Shown: positions 1 through 9,928, counted from the first letter of the stretch. The stretch: 64,000 nt of DNA from Chlamydia sp. BM-2023 (GCF_964023145.1 NZ_CAXIED010000001.1:744001-808000); one strand, 5' to 3'. Made by a program: numbers and translations. Notes: generated by a model not told the origin, from the sequence alone.

Positions 1-71
1 GCCCCTTTTTCTCTATTTTTTTTGATCTTTAAGCCTTTCCTCGCTTATTTTATCTATTTTATAAATTTTTG

Positions 72-1088
72 ATGTTACGGGTATTTATGAAAACGTTTTG
101 GCATTTTTTGTCTAAAGGCTTCTTATCGATTCTTGGCTTGTCGCTAGGAGTGGTTCTCGCTTTCTTTGTTACTTTAATGTTAGTGGTTTCTACTTCTGGC
201 ATGAACGATTCTCAATTTGTGAACATGGCCGATGCTAAAGGAGAGGTAAAAGATCTTGGGAAAGATGCGCCAATCATTGCTATATTAGAAATGAAAGATG
301 TAATTTCTTCGAGTAAACACACTGCAAAAGTGATCCAGGATGCTATTACAGCTTTGGATGCAGCCCCTTATAAAGATAGAGTAAAAGGCATAATAATCGA
401 TATGGATTGCCCCGGAGGTGAAGTATTTGAAATTGCTCGTATTTACTCAACTTTTCAATTTTGGAAACAACGAACAAACTGCCCTATATATGTTTTTGTA
501 AATGGATTATGCGCATCAGGTGGATATTATGTTGCTTGCGCCGCTGATAAAATTTATTCCACATCTGCCTCTATGATAGGTTCCGTCGGAGTGCTTTCTG
601 GGCCCTATTTTAATGTAAAAGAAGGCTTAAACCGTTATGGTGTAGAAAGTGATTTGCTCACGGCAGGAAAAGATAAGGCTCCTATGAATCCTTATACTCC
701 TTGGACAGCTAAGGATCGTGAAGTACGTCAAGAAATTATTAACTACCTTTACGATCAATTTGTAGATATAGTTGTGGACAATCGTCCTATGCTGACTAAA
801 GAAAAGCTCGTGAATGTGTTAGGAGCACGTTTATACTCCCCAATCAGAGCTTTAGAAGAAGGCTATATAGATGTGATCAATGTAACCAAACAACAGGTAT
901 TACAAGATCTAGCTGTTGCTTGCCAAATTGAAAATAATTATCGCGTGATTGGTTTAGGCAGTGATGGATGGTTGAAAAAAGTTATGTCTTCAATGGCAAA
1001 TAGTCCCGTATTTACTGGAAAAATTCAACACGAAGTACTTCCTAGTCTGGATAACAATGTCAACACACTGTATTACTTAGATTCTTGA
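72..1088 (+). CDS. sppA: SppA/SohB-type signal peptide peptidase (S49)
   Basis: Membrane-anchored S49 serine protease expected to degrade cleaved signal peptides at the inner membrane. Residue numbers count from the upstream TTG at 69, which is one codon before the ATG used here; a further in-frame ATG is at 87 and no start has a clear ribosome site. One N-terminal membrane helix spans about residues 17-41. The nucleophile is Ser150 in CASGGYY, and Lys201 or Lys203 in AGKDK is the likely general base, at the spacing known for the short Bacillus-type SppA (family knowledge). The length (about 338 aa) fits the single-domain form. It is followed 29 nt later by polA on the same strand. Chlamydial genomes usually label this gene sohB. 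Confidence 0.9.
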   Translation: MLRVFMKTFWHFLSKGFLSILGLSLGVVLAFFVTLMLVVSTSGMNDSQFVNMADAKGEVKDLGKDAPIIAILEMKDVISSSKHTAKVIQDAITALDAAPYKDRVKGIIIDMDCPGGEVFEIARIYSTFQFWKQRTNCPIYVFVNGLCASGGYYVACAADKIYSTSASMIGSVGVLSGPYFNVKEGLNRYGVESDLLTAGKDKAPMNPYTPWTAKDREVRQEIINYLYDQFVDIVVDNRPMLTKEKLVNVLGARLYSPIRALEEGYIDVINVTKQQVLQDLAVACQIENNYRVIGLGSDGWLKKVMSSMANSPVFTGKIQHEVLPSLDNNVNTLYYLDS

Positions 1089-1117
1089 TGTCCGCAAACT
1101 AGTAACGGAGAGGGTAC

Positions 1118-3730
1118 GTGAGAAAAATCTTTATATTAGATGCCTCAGGATTTATTTTCAGAGCATATTTTGCTCTCCCAGAAATGAAAAATTCTTCAGG
1201 AGCAGCAACACAAGCAATTTTTGGTTTCATTCGCTCTATTAATAAACTGATCAAAGAGTTTTCTCCTGATCACATGGTGGCCGTTTTTGACGGCCCCAAT
1301 AATAAACAAAGTCGTAGAGAAATCTACGCTGATTATAAAGTTAATCGTGAACAACGTGCCGAAGACCTTTATCAACAAGTCCCATTAGTCAAAGAATACT
1401 GCTCGCTGCTCGGTTTGCCCTATTTAGAAATAGAAGGAGTAGAAGCCGATGATGTCATCGCTAGTATAACGAAAAAAGCTAGTGCTGAAGGCTATGACGT
1501 ACGCATATGTACTACAGATAAGGATCTACTTCAGCTTGTAAGCCCCAATGTATTGGTTGTGAATCCCTGGAAAGACCAACAGGAAATTAATGAAAATGAT
1601 GTCATAAATGCTTACGGAATCCCTCCAAAAAGAATACCAGATTATCTCGCGCTAGTTGGGGATGCCTCTGACAATATTCCCGGCGTAGCAGGATGCGGAC
1701 CAAAAACAGCTAAGAATCTTTTGCAAAAGTATGATTCTGTAGCAGGTATTCTGGAAAACTTTGATCTTCTGACAGAATCCTCCAAGAAGATGCTCTCAGA
1801 ACAAAAAGATGTCTTATTGTTAAGTAAGGAACTCGCTGTATTAAATCATGATATCGAATTGCCCGTAGCCATAGAAACGTTAAAGTTTCCTCTGCATGAA
1901 GCAAGCCTCGAGAAGTTAAACACTTTTTATATGCAACAAGGTTTTAAAACCTTAGTGCAAAATGTTAAACAGGAAAAATCAGATGTAAAAGTAGAAGTTA
2001 TTTCTGATAGTAAAAGTCTGCTACCCGTGCTTTCATCTCTACACGGGAAAAGCATAGCTTTTTCTGTAGGATATAAGGGCAGTTTTCTCCCTTCGCTCTA
2101 TATGTTAGGGGTCGCCTTGGCATGCGATGACTCGGTTTATTACATTGATATAGAAAAAGCCTCCGATGATGTTATAACTCCATTAAAAAACTTTTTTAAA
2201 AGGGATGACACGGAATTTTACGGTTACAACATAAAACGTGATAACCACGCATTAAAAAATGCAGGTATTCATGTGAATAATATTGCCCTCGATCTAGCCC
2301 TCGCAGAGCATTTAATTAATTGTGGTGCTAAAATCTCCTTTCAAACACTGCTTCTAAGCCACGAATTGGTAAGCGCAGCTGGAAGATTTGGAAAGGAGTG
2401 GGGACTATTGAGCTTGCCTATAGCGAAGTCTCCAGAAAATCCTCCACAGTATTTTGGAGAGTTTGTTTCTTATTTGCCCTTGATAAAAAAAACTTTGCTA
2501 GAGGAATTAAAATTTAAGAAGCTAGACGATCTTTTTTTTAATATGGAAATGCCTCTAGAGAAAGTGCTTTTCACAATGGAGAGAAATGGTGTTCCCATAG
2601 ATATCGAAGATCTGCAAGACCTCGAAGGAATATTGTCAGGGGAGCTAGCTGTACTTACCGAGGAAATTTACACCCTAGTAGGCGAGCACTTTAATATTAA
2701 ATCTCCCAAACAGTTAGCTGATATTTTATATAATAAACTAGGCTTGAAGCCAATAGACAAGGCAAAATCTACAAAAGCTGAGGTATTAGAAGCTCTATCA
2801 GGAGAACACGAGGTTATTGATAAAATTTTAGCCTTTAGAGCAATAGAGAAGCTCCTTTCTACCTATGTTAAAGCCCTTCCAAAGCAAGTAGACCTGAATA
2901 CACACAGAATTCATCCCACATTTAATCAGACCGGAACAGTAACAGGAAGATTGGCATGCCAAGATCCAAATTTGCAAAATATTCCGACGCGTTCTGACAG
3001 GGGAAGGTTGTTAAGAAAAGCTTTTAGAGACTCTAATAAGAATAATTATTTTTTATCTGCAGATTATTCTCAAATTGAGTTAAGATTTTTGGCACATTTG
3101 AGTCAAGACGAGTCGTTAAAACTGGCTTTTGAGTCGGGGGAAGACGTTCATGCATTTACAGCCTCTCAGGTATTTCACGTGCCCTTAGAAGAGGTGACAA
3201 AACGTCAGCGTATGCAAGCAAAGACTGTAAATTTCGGCATCATCTATGGTCAGCAGGCTTATGGATTATCCAAGATCTTAAAAATTAGTGTTGCCGAGGC
3301 CCAGAAACTCATAGAAGCGTATTTTGCACGCTACACTGATGTAGCGCGTTTTATTAACGAAACTGTGAATCAAGCTTCAGAAAATTTACGAGTGACAACC
3401 TTATTGGGTAGAGAGAGAATAATAGATAATTGGACGGAATTTTCAGGTTCACGCGCTGCTTCAGGCCGCCTTGCTGTTAATACTCGCATCCAGGGTAGCG
3501 CTGCAGAGTTAATCAAACTTGCAATGCTGCAAATTTCAGATGCTTTAAAAAAACGAAAATTAAAAAGTCGTATGATATTGCAGATACACGATGAACTGAT
3601 TTTTGAAGTCCCTGAGGAAGAGAAAGAAGAAATGCAAACTTTAGTGCGCGATATCATGGAATCTGCAATGATTTTATCTGTCCCATTAGTTGTGAATATC
3701 TTAATTGGAAAAAATTGGGAAGAATGTTAG
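1118..3730 (+). CDS. polA: DNA polymerase I
   Basis: Replicative gap-filling and repair polymerase removing RNA primers. It starts at GTG 1118 behind the ribosome site GGAGAGGG. Domains in order: N-terminal 5'-3' exonuclease (about 1-290, with ADDVIAS and a GDASDNIPG loop), a central 3'-5' exonuclease fold (about 300-480), and the family A polymerase. Motif A is DYSQIELRF (about 649), motif B lies near 695-710 (KTVNFGIIYG) and motif C is QIHDELIFE (about 822). In the central fold the E. coli DTETD stretch is replaced by IAFSVGY (about 311-317), so the metal-binding acids are missing and proofreading is probably lost, as in Taq. The gene overlaps coaE by 7 nt. Identification is firm; loss of proofreading is inferred. 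Confidence 0.97.
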   Translation: MRKIFILDASGFIFRAYFALPEMKNSSGAATQAIFGFIRSINKLIKEFSPDHMVAVFDGPNNKQSRREIYADYKVNREQRAEDLYQQVPLVKEYCSLLGLPYLEIEGVEADDVIASITKKASAEGYDVRICTTDKDLLQLVSPNVLVVNPWKDQQEINENDVINAYGIPPKRIPDYLALVGDASDNIPGVAGCGPKTAKNLLQKYDSVAGILENFDLLTESSKKMLSEQKDVLLLSKELAVLNHDIELPVAIETLKFPLHEASLEKLNTFYMQQGFKTLVQNVKQEKSDVKVEVISDSKSLLPVLSSLHGKSIAFSVGYKGSFLPSLYMLGVALACDDSVYYIDIEKASDDVITPLKNFFKRDDTEFYGYNIKRDNHALKNAGIHVNNIALDLALAEHLINCGAKISFQTLLLSHELVSAAGRFGKEWGLLSLPIAKSPENPPQYFGEFVSYLPLIKKTLLEELKFKKLDDLFFNMEMPLEKVLFTMERNGVPIDIEDLQDLEGILSGELAVLTEEIYTLVGEHFNIKSPKQLADILYNKLGLKPIDKAKSTKAEVLEALSGEHEVIDKILAFRAIEKLLSTYVKALPKQVDLNTHRIHPTFNQTGTVTGRLACQDPNLQNIPTRSDRGRLLRKAFRDSNKNNYFLSADYSQIELRFLAHLSQDESLKLAFESGEDVHAFTASQVFHVPLEEVTKRQRMQAKTVNFGIIYGQQAYGLSKILKISVAEAQKLIEAYFARYTDVARFINETVNQASENLRVTTLLGRERIIDNWTEFSGSRAASGRLAVNTRIQGSAAELIKLAMLQISDALKKRKLKSRMILQIHDELIFEVPEEEKEEMQTLVRDIMESAMILSVPLVVNILIGKNWEEC

Positions 3731-4332
3731 AATTGCTAAAGGTTTCTATTACAGGGGATCTCTCTTCGGGGAAGACTGAAGCATGTCAAGTTTTTCAGGA
3801 TTTGGGCGCCTATGTAATTAGTGCTGATAAAGTTTCGCATAGTTTCCTTATTCCTCATTCGCATATAGGTCGTCGTGTTGTCGATCTTCTTGGACCAGAA
3901 GTTGTTGTTGGTAGTGTTTTTGATAAAAAAGCCATAGCAGAGAAAGTTTTTGATAATCGAGCTCTTTTGCAAGATTTAGAAGCTATTCTACATCCAGAAG
4001 TTTGTCGAATTATTGAGGAGCAATATAGTCGAGTCGCTCAGGAGAGAAAGCACCCTCTGTTCATTGCTGAGGTGCCTTTGTTGTACGAAATTCACTATGC
4101 GGGATGGTTTGATCGCGTGATTCTCATCACAGCTGATGAGAATATTCGTAGGGAAAGGTTTACCAAGAAAACTAATTGTTCTGATTTAAATTTTTATCAG
4201 AGATGTGCTCGTTTTTCTTCTCAGGAAGAGAAAATGATGCATGCCGATATTATTATGGAAAATAACGGCACTAAAGAAGAATTACGTCATAAAGTTGAAG
4301 AATATTTTTACGCTTTAAAGGGAGCATTATGA
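3724..4332 (+). CDS. coaE: Dephospho-CoA kinase
   Basis: Catalyses the last step of coenzyme A synthesis, ATP-dependent phosphorylation of dephospho-CoA. The P-loop GDLSSGKT lies just after the N-terminus, and the CoaE-typical DKVSHSF (aligned with the usual DADxxxH) and AEVPLLYE segments follow. About 202 aa, the family size. The ATG at 3724 overlaps the polA stop (ATGTTAG), with GGGAAGA just upstream; an in-frame TTG at 3715 would add three residues. The stop overlaps the rho start in an ATGA arrangement, so polA, coaE and rho are probably translationally coupled. Confidence 0.93.
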   Translation: MLELLKVSITGDLSSGKTEACQVFQDLGAYVISADKVSHSFLIPHSHIGRRVVDLLGPEVVVGSVFDKKAIAEKVFDNRALLQDLEAILHPEVCRIIEEQYSRVAQERKHPLFIAEVPLLYEIHYAGWFDRVILITADENIRRERFTKKTNCSDLNFYQRCARFSSQEEKMMHADIIMENNGTKEELRHKVEEYFYALKGAL

Positions 4333-5723
4333 AAGAAGAGCGTTCTTCAGAAGTCTTGCCAAAGGTGAAAGAGAATAAAAAACATGCGTGTCCTTTGCTG
4401 CAAGAGAAGTCTTTTGCAGGAGAATGTGCAGTAGCTGCGAGCCCAGTTGATGAAACTCAGCCCGTTACTATTACAAAAATTGCCAAGCTGCAAAGGATGG
4501 GGATTGAAGAGCTTAATGTATTGGCTCGTCAATATGGAGTGAAGAACATCGGGTCTTTAACTAAATCTCAGGTGGTATTTGAGATTGTTAAGTCCAAGTC
4601 CGAGCGTTCAGATGAACTTTTAATCGGAGAAGGAGTTTTAGAAGTCCTCCCCGATGGATTTGGTTTTTTAAGATCTCCCACCTATAACTATCTCCCCTCC
4701 GCTGAAGACATTTATGTTTCCCCTGCTCAAATTCGTCGGTTTGACCTAAAGAAAGGGGATACAATCATAGGCACAATACGTTCTCCAAAAGAAAAGGAGA
4801 AGTATTTTGCTCTATTAAAAGTGGATAAGATTAACGGATCTACTCCAGACAAAGCTAAGGAGCGTGTTTTATTTGAAAACTTAACTCCTTTATATCCTAA
4901 CGAACGAATTGTTATGGAAATGGGCAAGGAACACCTTGCTGAAAGAGTTCTAGACCTTACCGCCCCCATAGGTAAAGGTCAAAGAGGACTGATCGTAGCT
5001 CCTCCTCGTTCTGGAAAAACTGTGATTTTGCAAAGCATAGCTCACGCTATTGCTATTAATAATCCTGATATTGTTTTAATCGTGTTACTCATCGATGAGC
5101 GCCCTGAAGAAGTCACTGATATGATTCGACAGGTTCGCGGAGAGGTTGTTGCATCTACTTTTGACGAACAACCCGAAAGACATATTCAAGTTGCGGAAAT
5201 GGTTATAGAAAAAGCTCGACGTTTAGTTGAACATGGAAAAGATGTTGTTATTCTTCTCGATTCTATTACTCGTTTAGCTCGAGCTTACAACACCGTGCAG
5301 CCGCACTCAGGAAAGATTTTAACAGGTGGTGTGGACGCCAGTGCTTTACACAAACCTAAAAGATTCTTCGGAGCAGCTAGAAATATCGAAGGTGGGGGAT
5401 CATTAACCATCCTAGCTACTGCTTTAATTGATACAGGCTCTCGAATGGATGAAGTCATTTTCGAAGAGTTCAAGGGAACAGGAAATATGGAGCTTGTTCT
5501 TGATCGTCGTCTTTCCGATAGAAGAACCTATCCAGCGATCGATCTAATTAAAAGTGGAACAAGAAAAGAAGAACTTCTTTATCATCCTACTGAATTAGAA
5601 AAAGTTTACCTCTTCCGTCAGGCAATAGCCGATCTTACTGCTATAGATGCTATGCATTTGTTGCTAGGAAGATTGAAGAAGACAAATAGTAACGCAGAAT
5701 TTTTACTCTCTTTAAAAGAATAA
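4329..5723 (+). CDS. rho: Transcription termination factor Rho
   Basis: Hexameric RNA-dependent ATPase/helicase that ends transcription. It has an N-terminal Rho-N helical domain (about 51-92, [16 protein letters not shown]), a cold-shock-like RNA-binding domain (about 100-160, [18 protein letters not shown]), Walker A PPRSGKT (about 226-233) and Walker [12 protein letters not shown]. At 464 aa it is roughly 45 residues longer than E. coli Rho because of a charged N-terminal tail. The start overlaps the coaE stop by 4 nt (ATGA). A weak inverted repeat follows about 50 nt downstream. Confidence 0.97.
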   Translation: MKEERSSEVLPKVKENKKHACPLLQEKSFAGECAVAASPVDETQPVTITKIAKLQRMGIEELNVLARQYGVKNIGSLTKSQVVFEIVKSKSERSDELLIGEGVLEVLPDGFGFLRSPTYNYLPSAEDIYVSPAQIRRFDLKKGDTIIGTIRSPKEKEKYFALLKVDKINGSTPDKAKERVLFENLTPLYPNERIVMEMGKEHLAERVLDLTAPIGKGQRGLIVAPPRSGKTVILQSIAHAIAINNPDIVLIVLLIDERPEEVTDMIRQVRGEVVASTFDEQPERHIQVAEMVIEKARRLVEHGKDVVILLDSITRLARAYNTVQPHSGKILTGGVDASALHKPKRFFGAARNIEGGGSLTILATALIDTGSRMDEVIFEEFKGTGNMELVLDRRLSDRRTYPAIDLIKSGTRKEELLYHPTELEKVYLFRQAIADLTAIDAMHLLLGRLKKTNSNAEFLLSLKE

Positions 5724-6080
5724 ACGGAAATATTGCTTTTTGTTTTTCTTAAAAGTATCAACAAGAACAAGAAGAACAGTTATAGCCTTAACTGTTTGAT
5801 GTCGGATGTGCGATTTATTCTGCGTACATTTTCAATCATGTTGATGAAGTTTTTTGATTAAGGGAAATCTAAAGAACATTGTTTTTTTCCCCAGTCTGAA
5901 CATACATCATAAAGTTCTCAATGCCAGCAAAGTCTTATTGCCCAAATCTCTTCTAGGAGAAAAGCTCATGTTTAGCTAGATCCGAAGTAGTAAGACTTTG
6001 CATCAAGTGCCGATTACACAACTCCTTTAATAGAAAACTCTATCAAAATAACCAATGTAATTGGTAATTTCTGACTTGGG
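5724..6080. other. Intergenic region with two inverted repeats
   Basis: No convincing gene here. There are two inverted repeats: 5775-5782 with 5789-5796 (AACAGTTA/TAACTGTT, 6-nt loop, no T-run), perhaps a weak rho terminator, and a perfect 11-bp pair GCAAAGTCTTA (5927-5937) with TAAGACTTTGC (5991-6001). The 53 nt between the arms of the second contain a further AGCT/AGCT pairing. Function unknown. Confidence 0.5.
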
Positions 6081-6347
6081 TTATACTGGTTGTCCTATAA
6101 GAATCTCAGGGAAAACCACTAAGGTAGCCTCTCTATCAGTGAGATGTTTATCAGAAATCACCTGTTCTAATAACTCCTGAGCAAGGCGATAGTACGAATC
6201 GAGCTCTTTCACGAATATAGAGCCCCCTTGAGGACTATAGATCCCCAAGTACTCTTTTCTTTGAAAAGTAGCCACAGTTAGAGGGGGTTGCGGATTTATA
6301 TCCATTCCCTTAACCAAGGGAATACCAAAAAATAAACGAATAAGCAT
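6081..6347 (-). CDS. Small conserved-type hypothetical protein
   Basis: About 88 aa from the ATG at 6347; an in-frame TTG at 6386 would give 101 aa. Neither start has a clear ribosome site. No domain is recognised. The N-terminus is hydrophobic (MLIRLFFGIPLVKGMD) and the rest looks soluble and mildly acidic. It sits between rho and the divergent pyrE, the position of the uncharacterised C. trachomatis gene CT490, so it may be that protein; this rests on position, not on alignment. The downstream neighbour on the opposite strand starts only about 60 nt away, so they may share a divergent promoter region. Confidence 0.55.
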   Translation of the reverse strand: MLIRLFFGIPLVKGMDINPQPPLTVATFQRKEYLGIYSPQGGSIFVKELDSYYRLAQELLEQVISDKHLTDREATLVVFPEILIGQPV

Positions 6348-6408
6348 ATCTTTATGCTTATAATGAGATTTTTTGTATTTTGTCAAAAAACGATGAGGAT
6401 CAGAGATA

Positions 6409-7029
6409 ATGATGAGCCTTGAAGAAGAACAACTTCGTGATCACGCTGTAGCTACTCTATATCGCATAGGCGCAATAAAATTTGGCGACTTTTGCCTCTC
6501 TAAAGGCCAAAAAACTCCTATCTATGTCGACATGCGCTTGGTTATTTCTTGCCCTGAGGTTTTGCAAACTATTGCTTCTCTAATTTGGCGCCTACGTCCC
6601 TCATTTAACAGTAGTTTATTATGCGGGGTTCCCTATACAGCTCTTGCTCTAGCTACATGCATCTCCCTTAAATATAATATCTCTATGGTCCTAAGAAGAA
6701 AGGAATTAAAACATCCTAATCAGGAAGATAAAATTAAAGTAGAAGGCTTATTCTCTCCAGGACAAACATGTCTAGTTATTAACGATGTTATTGCCTCGGG
6801 ACTCTCTATTTTAGAAACTTCTAAGGCTTTAGAAGATGAGGGACTGAAAGTGCGCGAATCTTTAGTCTTCCTAGACCGGCAAATCGGAGGAGAAGAAGCT
6901 CTAGCAGAATTAGGAATCAAACTAAGATCTGTGTTTACCTTGCAAGAACTCGTCCGGGCTCTCCTTGCTAAATGCCAACTAAAAGAAACCGAGGTAGCAA
7001 TTGCCTCCCAACTTTTGCAAACTTTATAA
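6409..7029 (+). CDS. pyrE: Orotate phosphoribosyltransferase-like protein
   Basis: Type I phosphoribosyltransferase of about 206 aa, the family length. The PRPP-binding loop is at about 121-134 (CLVINDVIASG), differing from the usual VDDVITTG by Asn in place of the first Asp and Ser for the second Thr. The N-terminal hood (FGDFCLSKGQKTPIYVDMR) matches OPRTases. Two ATG codons (6409, 6412) are possible, and GATGAGG lies upstream. No other de novo pyrimidine gene is in this window; chlamydiae generally lack that pathway, so it may act in salvage of orotate or another base. C. pneumoniae has a similar gene next to glgC, as I recall. Confidence 0.85.
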   Translation: MMSLEEEQLRDHAVATLYRIGAIKFGDFCLSKGQKTPIYVDMRLVISCPEVLQTIASLIWRLRPSFNSSLLCGVPYTALALATCISLKYNISMVLRRKELKHPNQEDKIKVEGLFSPGQTCLVINDVIASGLSILETSKALEDEGLKVRESLVFLDRQIGGEEALAELGIKLRSVFTLQELVRALLAKCQLKETEVAIASQLLQTL

Positions 7030-7165
7030 TAACTGACGTCTTTTTATTTTATTTAATAGCAAAAGTTTGTTTTTGTTATTTGTTTAATTGCTTTTTTGTT
7101 TAGTTAGTTTGTCTGGCGTTTTTATTTGTTTCTAATTTAAAATTGGAAATAAGAAGGCGGGGCAA

Positions 7166-8494
7166 ATGATAGAAAACGATTTTCAGGGATACCCTTCAAG
7201 TTGGGAAAGCTCTCACTTTTACAGGGATAGAGTTGGTGTTATTGTTTTATGTGGCGGAGAAGGTAAAAGGCTCTCTCCTTTAACATGCTGGCGTTGTAAG
7301 CCAACGGTATCTTTCGGAGGTAGGTATAAACTTATCGACGTGCCAATTTCCCATGCTATAGCTTCAGGATTTTCTAAGATTTTTGTAATAGGGCAGTATC
7401 TCACCTATACCCTACAACGACACTTGTTTAAGACCTATTTTTATCATGGAGTACTGCAAGATCAGATACATCTTCTCGCTCCCGAAGGACGAGATGGTAG
7501 TCAAATATGGTATAAAGGTACCGCAGACGCTATTCGTCAGAACCTGTTGTATCTAGAGGATTCAAGTCTTGAGTACTTCCTAGTTTTATCGGGAGATCAG
7601 CTGTACAACATGGACTTTCGCAAGGTTGTAGATTATGCACGAGCATCGCAATCTGATATGGTAATCGTGGCTCAACCAATTCAAGAGAAAGACGCTTATA
7701 GAATGGGCGTTTTACAAATTGATGCAAACGCTAATCTCTTGGATTTTTATGAAAAGCCTCAAGAAGAAGAAATCCTCAATCATTTCCGTTTATCTAAAAA
7801 TGATTGCCAAACACATAAATTAAATCCCAAACACGGGAACTTCTTAGGGAACATGGGAATCTACCTATTCCGAAAAGAAAGCTTATTCCAATTACTCTTA
7901 GAAGAGCATGGTGATGATTTTGGGAAAGACCTTATCCAAGAACAAATGAAACGTGGGTCTGTAAAAACCTTCCTTTATGATGGTTATTGGACAGACATAG
8001 GAACTATAGAATCTTACTATGAAGCAAATATAGCACTCACGCAAAAGCCTCATCCTCAGGTGCGTGGGTTGAACTGCTACGATGATCGAGGAATGATTTA
8101 TAGTAAAAACCACCATCTCCCCGGAACAATAGTTACAGATTCAATGATTTCCAGCTCGCTACTTTGCGAGGGAGCCGTTATTGACTCTAGTAGTGTATCT
8201 CATAGTGTCGTAGGTATTCGTGGTGTGATCGGGAAAAATTCTGTTATAGATCACTCTATTATTATGGGTAACGATCGTTACGATAATACTAATCCCCATG
8301 CGTTGGGTATCGGCGATGATTGTGAAATTCATAAAACAATTATTGATGAGAACTGCAGAATCGGCAACGGAGTGAAACTCACGAATCTCCATGAACATAA
8401 AAATTATGATTCCCCAGATGGGAAACTAGTCGTTAGGGACGGAATCATTATTATTCCTCGAGGAACTCGACTCCCAGATAACTACATATTCTAA
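7166..8494 (+). CDS. glgC: Glucose-1-phosphate adenylyltransferase
   Basis: Makes ADP-glucose from glucose-1-phosphate and ATP, the committed step of bacterial glycogen synthesis. The nucleotidyltransferase signature CGGEGKRLSPLT is at about residues 29-40, KPTVSFGG follows, and GDQLYNMD marks the metal-binding region. The C-terminal part (about 310-442) has hexapeptide-type beta-helix repeats (for example GAVIDSSSVSHSVVG). At 442 aa it is near the usual 420-430. The ATG has a strong upstream AGAAGGCGGGG ribosome site. A 136-nt AT-rich gap with long T-runs separates it from pyrE and probably holds its promoter. Confidence 0.96.
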   Translation: MIENDFQGYPSSWESSHFYRDRVGVIVLCGGEGKRLSPLTCWRCKPTVSFGGRYKLIDVPISHAIASGFSKIFVIGQYLTYTLQRHLFKTYFYHGVLQDQIHLLAPEGRDGSQIWYKGTADAIRQNLLYLEDSSLEYFLVLSGDQLYNMDFRKVVDYARASQSDMVIVAQPIQEKDAYRMGVLQIDANANLLDFYEKPQEEEILNHFRLSKNDCQTHKLNPKHGNFLGNMGIYLFRKESLFQLLLEEHGDDFGKDLIQEQMKRGSVKTFLYDGYWTDIGTIESYYEANIALTQKPHPQVRGLNCYDDRGMIYSKNHHLPGTIVTDSMISSSLLCEGAVIDSSSVSHSVVGIRGVIGKNSVIDHSIIMGNDRYDNTNPHALGIGDDCEIHKTIIDENCRIGNGVKLTNLHEHKNYDSPDGKLVVRDGIIIIPRGTRLPDNYIF

Positions 8495-8610
8495 GCCTTA
8501 CAGGGTGCTATCAGAAGAAAAACAAATTTATCTATTTTATCCATCGAGATTTTAGATCAGTATCCTTTAGAATATCGAGAGTATGTAGTAGGTACGTCGG
8601 TCGTCTCTTT

Positions 8611-9351
8611 ATGCAGATATATGGAATCGCAGATCTTCATTTAGCCATTGGAGTCCCCGAAAAGACAATGGAAATTTTTGGTGAGCCATGGATTTCCTAT
8701 CACGAAAAAATCCGTGAAAGATGGGAAAAGATAGTCAACCCTGAAGATGTCGTTTTCCTCCCCGGAGATATTTCTTGGGCTATGCACCTTGAACAAGCAA
8801 AAGAAGATTTTGCTTTTCTCGGGACCCTTCCAGGAACTAAGTACATGATTCGTGGAAATCATGATTACTGGAGTTCCGCTTCTGCAACGAAAATATCAAA
8901 AGTTCTCCCTGAAAATTTACATTATCTATCCCAAGGTTACGCCATTTTTGAGCCTAAGAAAGCTATAGTAGGTGTTAGGTTATGGGATAGCCCTACCATA
9001 CATGTTGCTCCAGAGTGTTTTCAAACACCAAGTCTTGGTAAAAAGGAATTTACAGAGAAAGATGAGCAAATTTTCCTAAGGGAACAGGGGAGATTACAAA
9101 GAGCTCTGGAAGCTGTCCCTAAAGAGGTAGAACAAATTATCGTGATGACGCATTACCCTCCTATTAGTAGTGATGGCTCGAAAGGACCCATAGCGGAAAT
9201 GTTAGAAAATAACGGAAAGGTTACACATTGCTTGTTCGGGCATATGCATAAGGTCCGTGCTCCTTTAGAGGGATTTGGGAAAATTCGTGGTATAGAATAT
9301 CGCCTAGTTGCTGCAGATTATATAGATTTTGTCCCCCAGGTTATAACGTGA
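8611..9351 (+). CDS. Calcineurin-like metallophosphoesterase
   Basis: A 246-aa dinuclear-metal phosphoesterase with all family motifs: ADLHLA near the N-terminus (D-x-H), PGDISWA (GD), RGNHDYW (GNHD), MTHYPP and GHMHKVRA (GHxH). The substrate is unknown; it is the counterpart by position of C. trachomatis CT488. It ends in a four-base overlap with the GTG start of rsmD, so the two are probably translated together. The ATG at 8611 has no good ribosome site (GTCGGTCGTC upstream). Confidence 0.9.
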   Translation: MQIYGIADLHLAIGVPEKTMEIFGEPWISYHEKIRERWEKIVNPEDVVFLPGDISWAMHLEQAKEDFAFLGTLPGTKYMIRGNHDYWSSASATKISKVLPENLHYLSQGYAIFEPKKAIVGVRLWDSPTIHVAPECFQTPSLGKKEFTEKDEQIFLREQGRLQRALEAVPKEVEQIIVMTHYPPISSDGSKGPIAEMLENNGKVTHCLFGHMHKVRAPLEGFGKIRGIEYRLVAADYIDFVPQVIT

Positions 9352-9911
9352 GAATTCTTGCAGGAAAGTATAAAGGGAAATCATTAAAGACGTTTTCAAA
9401 TTCCTCAGTGCGACCTACTTGTGGTGTGGTAAAGGAAGCCGTCTTCAATATTTGCGCAGCTTATATCGAAGATGCTGTTTTTCTAGATCTTTTTGCCGGA
9501 GTAGGGTCCATAGGTTTTGAAGCCCTAAGTCGCGGGGCTTCTTCAGTAACTTTTGTAGATTCTTCTTCACAATCAGTACGCTTAATTCGAGCAAACTGCC
9601 AATTGCTAGATCCCCATCTACCTGTTACGATTATGAAACAAGAAGCACGATCTGCAGTTCAAAAGCTCTCTAAAAAAGAAATGATTTTTGATCTCATCTA
9701 CATAGATCCTCCGTATAATCTTGAAGATAGCTATTTAAAGACAGTTTTAGAAAGTATCGTTGTAGGAAATCTCTTAGATCCTCAAGGGCTCCTATTTTTA
9801 GAAAACGCCTCTGCTCAACCTATTCTTGTTGATGGTTTAACAATGAAACATAGAAGAAAACTCGGAGGAACATTTTTATCGGAATATTTTTTTGAAAACA
9901 GTTCTAATTAA
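9348..9911 (+). CDS. rsmD: 16S rRNA (guanine-N2)-methyltransferase RsmD
   Basis: SAM-dependent methyltransferase expected to modify G966 of 16S rRNA during 30S assembly. The N-terminal MRILAGKYKGK is typical of RsmD. The SAM-binding motif FLDLFAGVGSIGFEAL is at about 44-59 and the catalytic DPPYN at about 120. It is 187 aa, the family length. The GTG start overlaps the stop of the preceding phosphoesterase (GTGA). A compact hairpin begins at the stop codon. Confidence 0.94.
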   Translation: MRILAGKYKGKSLKTFSNSSVRPTCGVVKEAVFNICAAYIEDAVFLDLFAGVGSIGFEALSRGASSVTFVDSSSQSVRLIRANCQLLDPHLPVTIMKQEARSAVQKLSKKEMIFDLIYIDPPYNLEDSYLKTVLESIVVGNLLDPQGLLFLENASAQPILVDGLTMKHRRKLGGTFLSEYFFENSSN

Positions 9912-9928
9912 CATCTAAATTAGATGTT
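9910..9928 (+). terminator. Short hairpin at rsmD stop
   Basis: AACATCTA and TAGATGTT pair perfectly (8 bp) around a 3-nt loop, beginning inside the rsmD stop codon. There is no following T-run, so it may be a processing or weak termination signal, not a canonical intrinsic terminator. Confidence 0.4.
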
